Assembly: GCA_037138475.1 (NCBI GenBank)
Contig: JBAXII010000008.1
Coordinates: 1-64,000 of the forward strand
Source of the DNA: JAGOLU01 sp037138475
GTDB lineage: Bacteria; Patescibacteriota; Microgenomatia; UBA1406; GWC2-37-13
Direction: 5' to 3'
Length of the DNA stretch: 64,000 nucleotides
Shown here: positions 48,613 to 57,205 of the stretch, piece by piece
How the letters are laid out: each line of letters opens with the position of its first letter
How positions within the stretch are numbered: position 1 is the stretch's first letter
Translations under genes and position numbers: made by a program
Notes under the pieces: model-generated
Told to the model about the DNA's origin: nothing
What the model saw: only the letters and a program-made list of their open reading frames with translations
Databases searched by the model: none

Positions 48613-49527
48613 TCACAGGAGGTATATGATGGAGATTGTCATGATAGCCCAAACGATCATGGTGCCCGCAAGTGGGATATCGGTCACGATAAGTTTTTCT
48701 GGTCTCTCTCCTTGGACACGGGTGTAAAAGAGTTGTCCATAGCGAGCTATCGCATACACAACCACTGGTATGGTGGCGGTCATGAGCTTGCGGTTTTCAA
48801 TACCTGGGATAATGGATGCTATAAAGGAGTTCGCCGCTGTACTGACTTGGGGGGTTTGCTCGATATAACTATACAGACAGTAGGCAATAATGGTTGCTGT
48901 TGCAAAGGTGTAGGTCAAAAAGTCGAGAAAGTGCTTGTTATATTTGGCAAGTGTGTCTCGCGCCTCAGCTCCCATGACCGCGAGTTCGGCATTGCGTTTG
49001 ATCGAAGCGATAAAAAGTGAAAGGAAAAATATCGTAAGTCGGAGCCACACAGGGATGTGAAATCCAGTCACTACTTCTCCTGCATAGGCGCGAACCATAA
49101 ATGAGAAAGATATGGCAAAGATATCTATCACTGCATATGATTTTAGAATCGTGGAGTAGGCGACGTTTAAACAAATAAACAAAAGACACAACAGAAAGAA
49201 TGCAGGGGAAAAATACACTGCGGTCGTAAGCGCTCCGATAAATAACGCAATCGCTATGATAAAAGCAGCCCTCACTGATACCTCACCTGAGGCAATGGGG
49301 CGGGCTTTTTTGACTGGGTGTCTGCGATCTGAGGGAGCATCAAGTATGTCGTTTATGATGTATAGCCCAGAGGAGAGAAAGCAAAACACAATACAGGCGG
49401 TGAGAGTAGCAAGAAATGGCTCGATTTCAAATAACTTACCAGAGAAGATGATAGAAACAAAGATGACCGCATTTTTCATCCACTGATTTGTCCGCAGAAG
49501 TCTTGCGATGACATTGAATGTGTACAT
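48613..49527 (-). CDS. UbiA-family prenyltransferase (decaprenyl-phosphate phosphoribosyltransferase-like)
   Basis: A 304-residue membrane protein with about eight helices. Motifs: LLRTNQWMKNAVIF, the first Asp-rich loop YIINDILDAPSDRRHPVKKARPIASG and second-loop region YSTILKSYAVIDIFAISFSFMVRAYAG. It most resembles the branch that joins polyprenyl phosphate to phosphoribose, a step toward arabinan-type lipid-linked sugars. The ATG at 49527 is chosen because a minus-strand TATAAT (49546-49541) overlaps the next upstream in-frame ATG at 49542. Divergent from pgi. Confidence 0.87.
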   Translation of the reverse strand: MYTFNVIARLLRTNQWMKNAVIFVSIIFSGKLFEIEPFLATLTACIVFCFLSSGLYIINDILDAPSDRRHPVKKARPIASGEVSVRAAFIIAIALFIGALTTAVYFSPAFFLLCLLFICLNVAYSTILKSYAVIDIFAISFSFMVRAYAGEVVTGFHIPVWLRLTIFFLSLFIASIKRNAELAVMGAEARDTLAKYNKHFLDFLTYTFATATIIAYCLYSYIEQTPQVSTAANSFIASIIPGIENRKLMTATIPVVVYAIARYGQLFYTRVQGERPEKLIVTDIPLAGTMIVWAIMTISIIYLL

Positions 49528-49540
49528 GTCTGTTGGTTGC

Positions 49541-49546
49541 ATTATA
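49541..49546 (-). promoter_or_regulatory. -10 box that decides the UbiA-family gene start
   Basis: TATAAT on the minus strand overlapping an in-frame ATG (49542-49540); the next ATG is 13 bases downstream at 49527. Confidence 0.55.
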
Positions 49547-49573
49547 CAGGTCGTTTCGCTACTATGACTACAT

Positions 49574-50848
49574 ATGTCACACCTTGAGTTTTCTGCCTCA
49601 AAAAACACTCTAAATGGTCAGCGCGCGTCTGCTCAGTATCTAGCTCAACTCCAAAGTCTGGCCCATCAACAGGCATACTCCGATCCAGCCTGCTCTATCA
49701 GTCTCCCCCACGATTCAACCCACCTCCATAATGCAAGGGTTCTGTGTGATTCGATTGTTGGTGAAGCAAAACTAAAGTACGTAGTAGTTGTGGGGATCGG
49801 AGGCTCAAACTTAGGTACTCAAGCTGTGTATGATGCGCTTCGTGGTCTCGCTGACTCCTACCCCACCTCTGATGATGCTCCTCGCTTGATTTGTTTGGAC
49901 ACTGTACACAGCGCTACACTCACCCATGTGAGACAACACCTACTCTCTCATACCTCCAGACCTGAAGAGGTGGTGATTTGTGTCATCAGTAAATCTGGAA
50001 ACACGACAGAAACCATCGCAAATGCAAATATTCTCATCACAGGACTCGAGCAACAGTATCCCTCGATATCCAGCAGAGTGGTCGCCATAACCGATCCAAA
50101 TAGTCCACTTGAAAAGATTGCGATTGAAAAAGGATTTCGAGTGTTGCATATGCCTCCGTTGGTGGGGGGGAGGTACAGTGTGTTTTCTGCTGTTGGCATC
50201 TTTCCCTTGATGTGTTTGGGGATTGACGTCAATGCTCTTTTGGCAGGTGCGCAGTATGCGATTGAGGATATGAAAAATGCTGATACTTCCATCTCAGTCG
50301 GTTGTGCCAATGATTTGTTGGGTGCGCTCAGTGGTGGGCTCGTCATCCATGATCTATTCCTCTTTGATCCACGGCTTGAAACTATGGGCAAATGGTACAG
50401 ACAACTCTGCGCAGAGAGTTTGGGCAAGGATGGTAAGGGTATCCTCCCCACCGTGTCTATTGGATCCACAGATCTGCACTCGGTAGCCCAGCTCTATTTG
50501 GGAGGTCTCAACAATAGATTTACCTCATTTGTATGGGCAGATCAAGAACAAGATGAGGCGCTGGCGATACAACCTGGTATCGATCTGGTTACCAATATCG
50601 GAGGAAAAAAGATCGCTGATATTTATCATGCAATCTTCTCGGGAACTGTCGAGGCATATAAAAAAACAGAGAGGTTGTACAATACATTTCACTTTGATGC
50701 ACTCAATGAGTGGCACCTCGGTGCCTGGATGCAATCTCAGATGATCTGCACTATGTTGGTTGGTCACGCAATGGGCATCAACCCTTTTGACCAACCTCAG
50801 GTAGAGATATATAAAAAGGCAACGCGTACAGTTCTCCAACAATCATGA
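49574..50848 (+). CDS. pgi: Glucose-6-phosphate isomerase
   Basis: Interconverts glucose- and fructose-6-phosphate. It shows YVVVVGIGGSNLGTQAVYDAL, CVISKSGNTTETIAN (sugar-phosphate SIS site), GGRYSVFSAVGIFPL, and the C-terminal signature region LGAWMQSQMICTMLVGHAMGINPFDQPQVEIYKKATR (shown in part). At 424 residues it is of the shorter bacterial/archaeal type. The next gene overlaps its stop by 4 bases. Confidence 0.94.
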   Translation: MSHLEFSASKNTLNGQRASAQYLAQLQSLAHQQAYSDPACSISLPHDSTHLHNARVLCDSIVGEAKLKYVVVVGIGGSNLGTQAVYDALRGLADSYPTSDDAPRLICLDTVHSATLTHVRQHLLSHTSRPEEVVICVISKSGNTTETIANANILITGLEQQYPSISSRVVAITDPNSPLEKIAIEKGFRVLHMPPLVGGRYSVFSAVGIFPLMCLGIDVNALLAGAQYAIEDMKNADTSISVGCANDLLGALSGGLVIHDLFLFDPRLETMGKWYRQLCAESLGKDGKGILPTVSIGSTDLHSVAQLYLGGLNNRFTSFVWADQEQDEALAIQPGIDLVTNIGGKKIADIYHAIFSGTVEAYKKTERLYNTFHFDALNEWHLGAWMQSQMICTMLVGHAMGINPFDQPQVEIYKKATRTVLQQS

Positions 50849-51573
50849 ACCCCTCACCACTCTCTATCGTCACATACAATGTGCAGTTTAATAAGGCGCT
50901 TGAGGATGTGGTGGAGATTGTGAAGCGACACTCACCAGATGTGGTTTGTCTCCAAGAGATCAATTTGGGGAAGCGAAATTTGTACGAACCACTCCTCCCA
51001 GGATATGCACTGGCTGCTACGTCAAACTCGTTTTATCGTATGGGCAAGACATTTGGACTCGCCACCTTTTACAAAACTAGCTCTCTCTATCAACGTGGTT
51101 CAAAAAGTGTTTTTTTGCCCCGGACATTTTATGAGATCCTCATTTCGATCCTCACTTGGAGAGGGCCTCGTACCGCACTGCGCACTGATTTCACCATAAA
51201 GGGAAGCGGAAAAAATCTCTCGATATACAACCTCCATCTCACAGCCTTGGTCGCGACAAACAAAGCCCGCAACAAGCAGCTTCAAGAAACTCTTGAGGAT
51301 CTTGAGCTCTATACCAAAGAGTCTGCGGTGGTGTTGGGTGATTTTAACTATCCATTTCGTAAGCGCGGACTTGAGAAGATCATTCATTATCACGGACTCT
51401 TTGAGGCGACGGCAAGTGTGTTCTTTACATGGAAAATGAATATCTTGCGTTGGAAACTACGATGGAAATTTGACTATGTACTTTATAAAGATCTTGAGCT
51501 AGTTGACTCTGTTAGACTCGATGATTTTAGGCGTTCTGACCACTTCCCTGTACTCACCACCTTCATGTCGTAG
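50845..51573 (+). CDS. Endonuclease/exonuclease/phosphatase (EEP) family protein
   Basis: 242 residues with the EEP fold motifs: SIVTYNVQFNKAL (Asn), VVCLQEINLG (metal-binding Glu), IYNLHLTAL (His region), VVLGDFNYPF (DxN) and RRSDHFPVLTTF (SDHFP). There is no signal peptide. Members act as phosphodiesterases on nucleic acids or lipids. Translationally coupled to pgi through the ATGA overlap. Confidence 0.88.
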   Translation: MNPSPLSIVTYNVQFNKALEDVVEIVKRHSPDVVCLQEINLGKRNLYEPLLPGYALAATSNSFYRMGKTFGLATFYKTSSLYQRGSKSVFLPRTFYEILISILTWRGPRTALRTDFTIKGSGKNLSIYNLHLTALVATNKARNKQLQETLEDLELYTKESAVVLGDFNYPFRKRGLEKIIHYHGLFEATASVFFTWKMNILRWKLRWKFDYVLYKDLELVDSVRLDDFRRSDHFPVLTTFMS

Positions 51574-52876
51574 CTTGTGAGAGTGCTGCTACCTTGTTTC
51601 CGAGAGCTACTGCATAGTTTGTCCCCCGATCATAGGGATACGTCATGTCCAGGTTTGCTACAAAAAAGTTTTTTGATGAAGTTTTAAATGTGGGGATTGA
51701 TGATACAAACTCCTTATCAAAGATGGGCTGAGCAAAGTGTGCTTTGAAAGAAAACGTGTTTGTGATGACAAAGTCTGTCTGAGCAATTTCTTTGAGATGT
51801 GGAGTATATAGGTCCATCAGCTCCGCAGTGCTCATGCTCAATAGTTTGTCTGTGGGCTCCAAGTAGTTTCCGATATACAACAGGTGCTTGCCCCCATAGT
51901 GCACACTGTCTATGTAGTTTGTGTGTTGAATCACCACGAGCCCGGGGATCTCGGGCACACACAATGATAGCCAGTAGGTGTCTTTGAGAATGGGTTTATT
52001 TGTCTCAAGGATGAGGGTCATAGCCGAGAGGTGCTTGAGGCCTGAAAACCGGTCCTTCTCTTGTTGGTTAAAGAGTGTTCCACAGACCTTACCCATGGTG
52101 GGGGTGGGAAGTGTTGAGATAAGTTTGGTTGCGTGGATTGGCGTATCAGATTTGTCATATATGATCTCATATCCCTCACCCACCTTTGTGGCACTGGTAA
52201 TGGTAACTCCGGATAGAAGGGTGACTTGTGAGTTTGTTAGGGATCGAACCAGCGTGTCTATGAGCGATTGAAACCCCCCTTGCGGATAGCCTAGGGATTT
52301 GCTCCGTTTGTTGATGCGCGTCCATATAAACGAGGCGAGAATATTTTCCGCATATTTACCGTATTTTTTCCTCATTAGCTCTCCAAACAGGGTTTCGTAT
52401 GCCTTCTCCCCTACTGTTTTTCGCATAAAATCAGCGAGGGTGAGCTTCTCATAAATAGTGGAGATAAAGGGCGATATTTTGAGGACCGCAAAAAGTATTC
52501 CCACCCTAAGCCTGTCAAACATATTCAACAGGGGAAATCTGAGTAAGTCGAGTGGGGTATCAAGCGCAAGTGATTTGAGCTTTCCACCCACCCTATACAA
52601 GCTGGCCGTGATGGGCGCGCGAAACTCCATGGGGTGATTGAGTTCGCGTGCGAGGTCTAGGATATCTGTGTCACTCTTAAACAAGTGATGATATGCATAC
52701 TCGAGGGACCAGTCCCACCCTGGAGCTTTGAATCCACGGGCAAGTCCTCCCAGCGTCTGCTCCTTTTCGAGCAGGATCACTGATTTGCCCTGCTGTGCAA
52801 GTCTATATGCAGCAACCAGGCCAGTGATTCCTCCACCGAGAACTGCCACGTCATAGGACTTTGGTGGTTGGGTCAT
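51563..52876 (-). CDS. FAD-dependent amine-oxidase/protoporphyrinogen-oxidase-like protein
   Basis: 437 residues with the N-terminal dinucleotide motif DVAVLGGGITGLVAAYRLAQQGKSV, the adjoining EKEQTLGGLARGF and a C-terminal FAD-contacting segment (MTYPYDRGTNYAVALGNKVA). It resembles the NAD(P)-binding Rossmann-like FAD proteins annotated near glycosyl or isoprenoid genes. Reaction unknown. It is 9 bases downstream of the AI-2E-family transporter gene and overlaps the EEP gene convergently by 11 bases. Confidence 0.86.
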   Translation of the reverse strand: MTQPPKSYDVAVLGGGITGLVAAYRLAQQGKSVILLEKEQTLGGLARGFKAPGWDWSLEYAYHHLFKSDTDILDLARELNHPMEFRAPITASLYRVGGKLKSLALDTPLDLLRFPLLNMFDRLRVGILFAVLKISPFISTIYEKLTLADFMRKTVGEKAYETLFGELMRKKYGKYAENILASFIWTRINKRSKSLGYPQGGFQSLIDTLVRSLTNSQVTLLSGVTITSATKVGEGYEIIYDKSDTPIHATKLISTLPTPTMGKVCGTLFNQQEKDRFSGLKHLSAMTLILETNKPILKDTYWLSLCVPEIPGLVVIQHTNYIDSVHYGGKHLLYIGNYLEPTDKLLSMSTAELMDLYTPHLKEIAQTDFVITNTFSFKAHFAQPIFDKEFVSSIPTFKTSSKNFFVANLDMTYPYDRGTNYAVALGNKVAALSQATT

Positions 52877-52885
52877 AGGTATTGA

Positions 52886-53872
52886 TTAGGTGGTGGGTGA
52901 GTTTTTGTGCTCGAGTCGGTAGGCAAGAAGCGCGTAGATACACACATAGGTGGGTACAGCGAGCAATACTCCGAGTGGGCCAGCCAATCTCAAACCTATA
53001 AAAATACTGAGCATGGTGACGATGGGACTGATGCCTACTGCACGCTTCATGATATATGGTACAAGGAGATTGTTTTCGAGTTGTTGCACGACAAATCCCC
53101 ACGCAAGTGCCGCAAATCCTACGATGGGCGAGATGCTAAATCCGATGAGTACCGCAGGGATCGCGGCTATAGTAGGTCCAAAGGTGGGTATGGCTTCCAA
53201 GAGCCCCGCGAGGACTGCAAGGGGGAGCGCATAACGAAGGCCAATCACGAGAAAACCTATATAGGATAATGAGCCGACTGCGAGCATGAGAACCAACTCG
53301 CCCCAGAACCACGAGCTCAGTCCCTCTTCGAGGCGAACCATAAATCTGCGGAAGTGATTTTGTGTGTGTGCCGAAACATATCCATCAATGAGTGGGCTCG
53401 AGATCTTGTCTTGGGCGAGGAGATAAAATCCAAATACAAGGGTAGTGATGACGAGCATGGTATTGCTAAAGATGCTTCCAACTATGAATACTAGATCTTT
53501 GGTGAAGTTGGGTATGTACTGGGTGATTTCTTCGAGGCGTATAAGTTTGAGAATGTTGGGAGGGAGGCTGGAAAGCGTTTCGGGAAGTTTTTGGATGAAT
53601 ATCATCGTCTCGGTGATGATAGGGGGCACGATGGTGCCCAACACCACGCTCAAAAATGTGATAAATCCTACATATACCACCGCAGCTGAGATGTGTCGTT
53701 TTATGCGCTTTTTGTGGTGCAGGTAGTTCACTGCGGGACGGAGTGCAGACATGAGGATAAATCCAATAAGGAGTGCAAACAGCACATCTCTATTCTCCCA
53801 TACTACGTACCCAATGAGAGGTATGAGGAAAAACTTCACAATAGTTCTGGTGGATATGTTGTGGGAAATCAT
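52886..53872 (-). CDS. AI-2E family (PerM-like) transporter
   Basis: A 328-residue membrane protein with about eight helices. Family features: the N-terminal helix pair ENRDVLFALLIGFILMSALRPAVNYL (in part), the extracytoplasmic loop region ETLSSLPPNI and the C-terminal GLLEAIPTFGPTIAAIPAVLIG, PYIMKRAVGISPIVTMLSIFIG. The substrate is unknown in most members. The ATG at 53872 starts the first helix; a TATACT at 53909-53904 implies a ~20-base leader. The longer frame to 54025 adds a Pro-rich stretch before the promoter and is rejected. Confidence 0.9.
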   Translation of the reverse strand: MISHNISTRTIVKFFLIPLIGYVVWENRDVLFALLIGFILMSALRPAVNYLHHKKRIKRHISAAVVYVGFITFLSVVLGTIVPPIITETMIFIQKLPETLSSLPPNILKLIRLEEITQYIPNFTKDLVFIVGSIFSNTMLVITTLVFGFYLLAQDKISSPLIDGYVSAHTQNHFRRFMVRLEEGLSSWFWGELVLMLAVGSLSYIGFLVIGLRYALPLAVLAGLLEAIPTFGPTIAAIPAVLIGFSISPIVGFAALAWGFVVQQLENNLLVPYIMKRAVGISPIVTMLSIFIGLRLAGPLGVLLAVPTYVCIYALLAYRLEHKNSPTT

Positions 53873-53961
53873 AAGTATGAAACCAATTGATGATGGCTTA
53901 GTTAGTATACCATCGCGTGGCTTTGGTGGTGGCGGTTTATGCTCTTTTGGTGCGCAATTGA

Positions 53962-53990
53962 GTTGACAGCAAGGCAAAAACGGTCTAGGA
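53962..53990 (+). promoter_or_regulatory. Promoter of the 54005 gene
   Basis: TTGACA (53962-53967), 17-base spacer, TAGGAT (53985-53990), then 14 bases to the ATG at 54005. Confidence 0.7.
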
Positions 53991-54004
53991 TAGAGCCACA
54001 TTAT

Positions 54005-54523
54005 ATGGAAGAATCTGTGGATCAAATTTTACTTTCGTGGAAGGCACCCCTCCGCCCGTTTAAAAAGCAGTCGGCTGGTTTGTTGAGGTTCTTTTTGGCT
54101 GTTGCACTGCTCCTTTCTCTCATACTCTTTTTTGTAGGTGACATGGTCACGCTTTTGCCTATGTGGGCGCTCCTTTTCCTCTTTTATGTATTTGCGATCA
54201 CCCCTCCTCCCCTGACTGAGACTCACGTCACTCGTTTTGGAATCGAAAGTGCGGGGATCCTCATGCGATGGGACATCCTTTCGCACTACTACTTTGTGAA
54301 GCGGTTCGGCTATACCGTCCTGGTGACGGTGACACATGGACCGTACTTTGCTCACAGCTATTTTGTGGTACCTGACGAAACGACAAAAAGGCAGCTTATG
54401 GAGATTTTGAATAAGCACCTCATGTATATGAACCAGCCGCCACGAACGTTTACCGACAGGTTGATTGATCTGTTTTCAAAACTCGTCCCTGAAGATGAGG
54501 TAATGGTCACGCAGCCTGTGTGA
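54005..54523 (+). CDS. Membrane protein with two helices, unknown
   Basis: 172 residues: a cytoplasmic N-terminus (VDQILLSWKAPLRPFKKQS), two adjacent helices (LLRFFLAVALLLSLILFFVG and LPMWALLFLFYVFAI) and a ~95-residue soluble C-terminal domain with strands (THVTRFGIESAGILMRWDIL, YTVLVTVTHGPYFAHSYFVV). The layout resembles small PH-like membrane proteins such as YcxB-type, but I cannot confirm it. The -35/-10 pair just upstream fixes the start. Its end overlaps the convergent PIN gene by 17 bases. Confidence 0.72.
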   Translation: MEESVDQILLSWKAPLRPFKKQSAGLLRFFLAVALLLSLILFFVGDMVTLLPMWALLFLFYVFAITPPPLTETHVTRFGIESAGILMRWDILSHYYFVKRFGYTVLVTVTHGPYFAHSYFVVPDETTKRQLMEILNKHLMYMNQPPRTFTDRLIDLFSKLVPEDEVMVTQPV

Positions 54524-55115
54524 TGGACTTGCCAAACACAGCTCCCGTCATCTCTGTCGCTCCCAGAAGTCTTCCCCAGGTACGCACACCTTCATCCTCT
54601 GTCACCAGTGTGGCGCCCTGCTCGACTGCGAGTAGGATCAACTGGAGATCAGCGAGACTATCTAAATATCCGGTGCGAGTGGCATTGCGATAGCGTGCAC
54701 GCATGGCTTCCTTTGGTTGTTGGAGGGATTTTTGCCACTCCATCCGTGACTGGGGTGGTTGACCCATAGATGACTGGGTAGTTTTCTCCAGAATCTCCTC
54801 GGCCACATGAAGTCCATCGAGCGAGCGTCGTCTCCCCTCAGATATATATTGGGCAAATACCGAGGCGGGGATGGTCATGCGGGATAGTTGCGGAGATTGT
54901 ACGGTAATACGCGCGAGGAACTGTTGGGCTCGCGCAAAGTCCTTTTTTTCAAACATGGTGAGGAGCTCCTCCGCTATCTCGGGAGGCATACAAAACTCTG
55001 CTCCCTTGCGTTGTATGGCTCCCTCCAATGCATCCATAACCTCAAATGGTCCCGCACCCAGGTTGATGTCTTTTTGAAAAGAGAAAAATATATTGGTGTC
55101 GATGGCGTATTTCAT
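54507..55115 (-). CDS. PIN-domain protein, RNA-ligase-partner type
   Basis: 202 residues. The N-terminal KYAIDTNIFFSF provides the first PIN acid; acids toward the C-terminus are in GYLDSLADLQLILLAVEQGATLVTEDEGVRTWGRLLG (shown in part: DSLADLQLILLA and VTEDEGVRTW). This arrangement matches the 'RNA ligase partner' PIN family, predicted RNases. No RNA ligase or VapB-like antitoxin gene is adjacent. A TATACT (minus, 55127-55122) ends 6 bases before the ATG at 55115 and overlaps the next upstream ATG region, which settles the start. Confidence 0.82.
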   Translation of the reverse strand: MKYAIDTNIFFSFQKDINLGAGPFEVMDALEGAIQRKGAEFCMPPEIAEELLTMFEKKDFARAQQFLARITVQSPQLSRMTIPASVFAQYISEGRRRSLDGLHVAEEILEKTTQSSMGQPPQSRMEWQKSLQQPKEAMRARYRNATRTGYLDSLADLQLILLAVEQGATLVTEDEGVRTWGRLLGATEMTGAVFGKSITQAA

Positions 55116-55121
55116 AAGCAT

Positions 55122-55127
55122 AGTATA
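55122..55127 (-). promoter_or_regulatory. -10 box, leaderless start of the PIN gene
   Basis: Minus-strand TATACT, 6 bases before the ATG at 55115. Confidence 0.55.
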
Positions 55128-55262
55128 CCGAATGTGCCCCATTTAGAGGGGGACATAGGAGGAGGTGCTGGAATAATGCGGTAAATATGCGGTTATATCC
55201 ACCTTGAATTATTGATGTTTGTGCGGTACTATACGCCTAATCGCGAAGCTTCGTCTTTGCAA

Positions 55263-55268
55263 AAGGAG
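55263..55268 (+). promoter_or_regulatory. Ribosome binding site of rpsA
   Basis: AAGGAG, 10 bases before the ATG at 55279. It favours this start over upstream in-frame codons (55219). Confidence 0.7.
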
Positions 55269-55278
55269 ATTTTACTCT

Positions 55279-56358
55279 ATGACAAAAAAAACCACCGCCA
55301 CATCCAACTCAATCATGTCTCAACTGATGGGGAAGAAGACCGAAAAGGCTCCCATCCTCCAGAAGAATGCTGAGATGCTTGCAGAGATCGTGGGTATAAC
55401 TCGGAACAACGTACAGTTTAATGTCGGAGGCAAGGCGCTTGCAGTCCTTGGTGATCGCGAAACTCGCGAGATCAGTACCTACCTGCCCTATCTGAAGGTG
55501 GGCGAGTCGATCAACGTCCGCGTAGTGTCCCCTGAGTGTAAAGATGGCTATCCAGTCGTCTCACTTGCGCGCTTCTTTAGCACTGGCAAATGGAAAATCC
55601 TCGCGGATAAAAAAGCCGCTGAGGAGTCGATCGACGTCATGTGTGGCGAATATGGCAAAGGTGGAGTATTTATAGACTTTATGGGTGTCCGTGGTGTCAT
55701 CCCAAAGATCCAACTCATCCCTGAGCACATGAACTCACCTGAGAAACTGACTGGACAAAAGATCAAAGTCCGCGTCCTCGAGGTAGACGAGGTTAAAAAC
55801 CGCCTCGTAGTATCTGAAAAGGCTGTCCTAAGCACTATGACCAACAAAGAGCTGACTGCTCAGTTTGGTGATGTGGCAGTCGGAGGTACCTATGACGCAC
55901 TCGTCCTGGGCACTTCTGACTTTGGTATCTTCTGTGAGGTACACGGAGTCGAGGGACTCATCCACATATCTGAAATCTCATGGGAAAAGGTCACTGATGC
56001 GTCAGCATTTGTTCGCATCGGCGAAACCATCAAGGTATATGTCGTCGAAAAGAATGATGTGGATATGAAGCTCAACCTCTCGCTCAAGAGATTGACCAAT
56101 GATCCATGGTCAAACATCGAGGAAACCTATCCAAAAGACAAGTTGTTTGAGGGCGAAGTAGTGCGCAAAGAGCGCTATGGATACTTTATCAAGCTTGCTC
56201 CTGGAGTCGAGGGACTCATCCATGTATCTAAACTCCGTGGAAATGAGAATCTGAATGTAGGACAAAAAGTCTCAGTCTATATCGAGCGCATCAACACCGC
56301 CGAAAGACGCATGAGTCTGGTCCTCCCCGAGGCCCAAAAGCCAGTGATGTATCGATGA
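55279..56358 (+). CDS. rpsA: 30S ribosomal protein S1 (four S1 domains)
   Basis: A 359-residue RNA-binding protein with four S1 repeats. The last two are the best preserved (GTYDALVLGTSDFGIFCEVHGVEGLIHISE and FEGEVVRKERYGYFIKLAPGVEGLIHVSK, in part), while the first two are divergent. E. coli S1 has six repeats; four-repeat forms are common in other phyla. It helps bind mRNA to the 30S subunit. It has a clear Shine-Dalgarno and a downstream terminator, so it is a single-gene unit. Confidence 0.9.
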   Translation: MTKKTTATSNSIMSQLMGKKTEKAPILQKNAEMLAEIVGITRNNVQFNVGGKALAVLGDRETREISTYLPYLKVGESINVRVVSPECKDGYPVVSLARFFSTGKWKILADKKAAEESIDVMCGEYGKGGVFIDFMGVRGVIPKIQLIPEHMNSPEKLTGQKIKVRVLEVDEVKNRLVVSEKAVLSTMTNKELTAQFGDVAVGGTYDALVLGTSDFGIFCEVHGVEGLIHISEISWEKVTDASAFVRIGETIKVYVVEKNDVDMKLNLSLKRLTNDPWSNIEETYPKDKLFEGEVVRKERYGYFIKLAPGVEGLIHVSKLRGNENLNVGQKVSVYIERINTAERRMSLVLPEAQKPVMYR

Positions 56359-56379
56359 CACCTTGTTTGAATTAAAATG

Positions 56380-56408
56380 CCCCTCACGAAAGTGGGGGGT
56401 TATTTTTT
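56380..56408 (+). terminator. Rho-independent terminator of rpsA
   Basis: Stem CCCCTCAC / GTGGGGGG with GAAA loop (56380-56399), followed by TTATTTTTTATT. Confidence 0.85.
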
Positions 56409-56431
56409 ATTGTTGTTGCGCATTATTGTGT

Positions 56432-56911
56432 CTACATGGGTGAATCAACGGGGTGGATGGAGGTGGTGGGGGCAAATAGATCACCACCATACACGTTGGA
56501 CGATTTGTTGGTTGTGCTAATGGAAATCTCGAGTTCTTCCCAATTGGGGAGGTGTGGGGTGTTTTTTTGCTCAGGGTTAGTGGGTCTCCACCCCGCAGGG
56601 TGATTCATTCTTTCTTCTACTTGTAGCAGCAACCTCTTCCCTAGAAGTTGGGCTTCTCTTTCTAACACCTGCTCGAATTGTGCATCGTACTCTTCGTTTG
56701 AGAGCTCTACGTTTTTGAGGGTTTCCACCCAGTGCTTCCAAAGAGCATTAATAGAGTTGATATTAGTAAGTGGTCCCTTTTCTCCTGGCAACCTTAATGG
56801 GTGTGTGTTGGGGCCGAGCATTCTGTGATACGCTTTGGCCACCGGGGCAATTGGTCTAGAATTTCTTGTTGACCAGTAAATAAACTCGGGAATATGTATA
56901 TTCACTGTCAC
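56432..56911 (-). CDS. Unknown 159-residue protein with GTG start
   Basis: A soluble protein with helices in the middle (INALWKHWVETLKNVEL and EEYDAQFEQVLEREAQLLGKRLLLQVEER) and Pro/Asn-rich ends. No family recognised. The start is GTG at 56911 (a second GTG lies at 56905); an AAGGAG at 56928-56923 lies 11 bases upstream and overlaps the stop of the preceding small gene, suggesting translational coupling. Confidence 0.6.
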   Translation of the reverse strand: MTVNIHIPEFIYWSTRNSRPIAPVAKAYHRMLGPNTHPLRLPGEKGPLTNINSINALWKHWVETLKNVELSNEEYDAQFEQVLEREAQLLGKRLLLQVEERMNHPAGWRPTNPEQKNTPHLPNWEELEISISTTNKSSNVYGGDLFAPTTSIHPVDSPM

Positions 56912-56926
56912 TTCTGCCGCGGCTCC

Positions 56927-57064
56927 TTATAGGAGAAGGCTGCTCTCTAGCTCAGATATTGTGGGGGCTGGGAGATTGGCATCCTGAAAAGTACTATTTA
57001 GTGCTCTCAACATCACGTCTTCAGAGCTTTTCTGATTGGCTGGGGAAAAACATTCTTTTGACAT
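56927..57064 (-). CDS. 45-residue small protein upstream of the 56432 gene
   Basis: An ATG-to-TAA frame starting MSKECFSPANQKSSED and ending SELESSLLL. It is hydrophilic with a helical C-terminal part and has no membrane segment. A minus-strand TATACT (57076-57071) ends exactly 6 bases before its ATG, the same spacing as other genes here. It forms a two-gene unit with the next gene. No homolog recognised. Confidence 0.5.
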   Translation of the reverse strand: MSKECFSPANQKSSEDVMLRALNSTFQDANLPAPTISELESSLLL

Positions 57065-57070
57065 TCCTAT

Positions 57071-57076
57071 AGTATA
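57071..57076 (-). promoter_or_regulatory. -10 box, leaderless start of the 45-residue gene
   Basis: Minus-strand TATACT, 6 bases before the ATG at 57064. Confidence 0.5.
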
Positions 57077-57205
57077 CTTGATGAAGCGAGTTTTTGTGTG
57101 ATATAGATCACGCTTGATGCTTTTTGATATGTTTAGCCTTCACTCTTACGGCTTTGAGGCGACTAGCCTCGGATGATTTATTTTGCTACACTGTGACCGC
57201 ATCCT

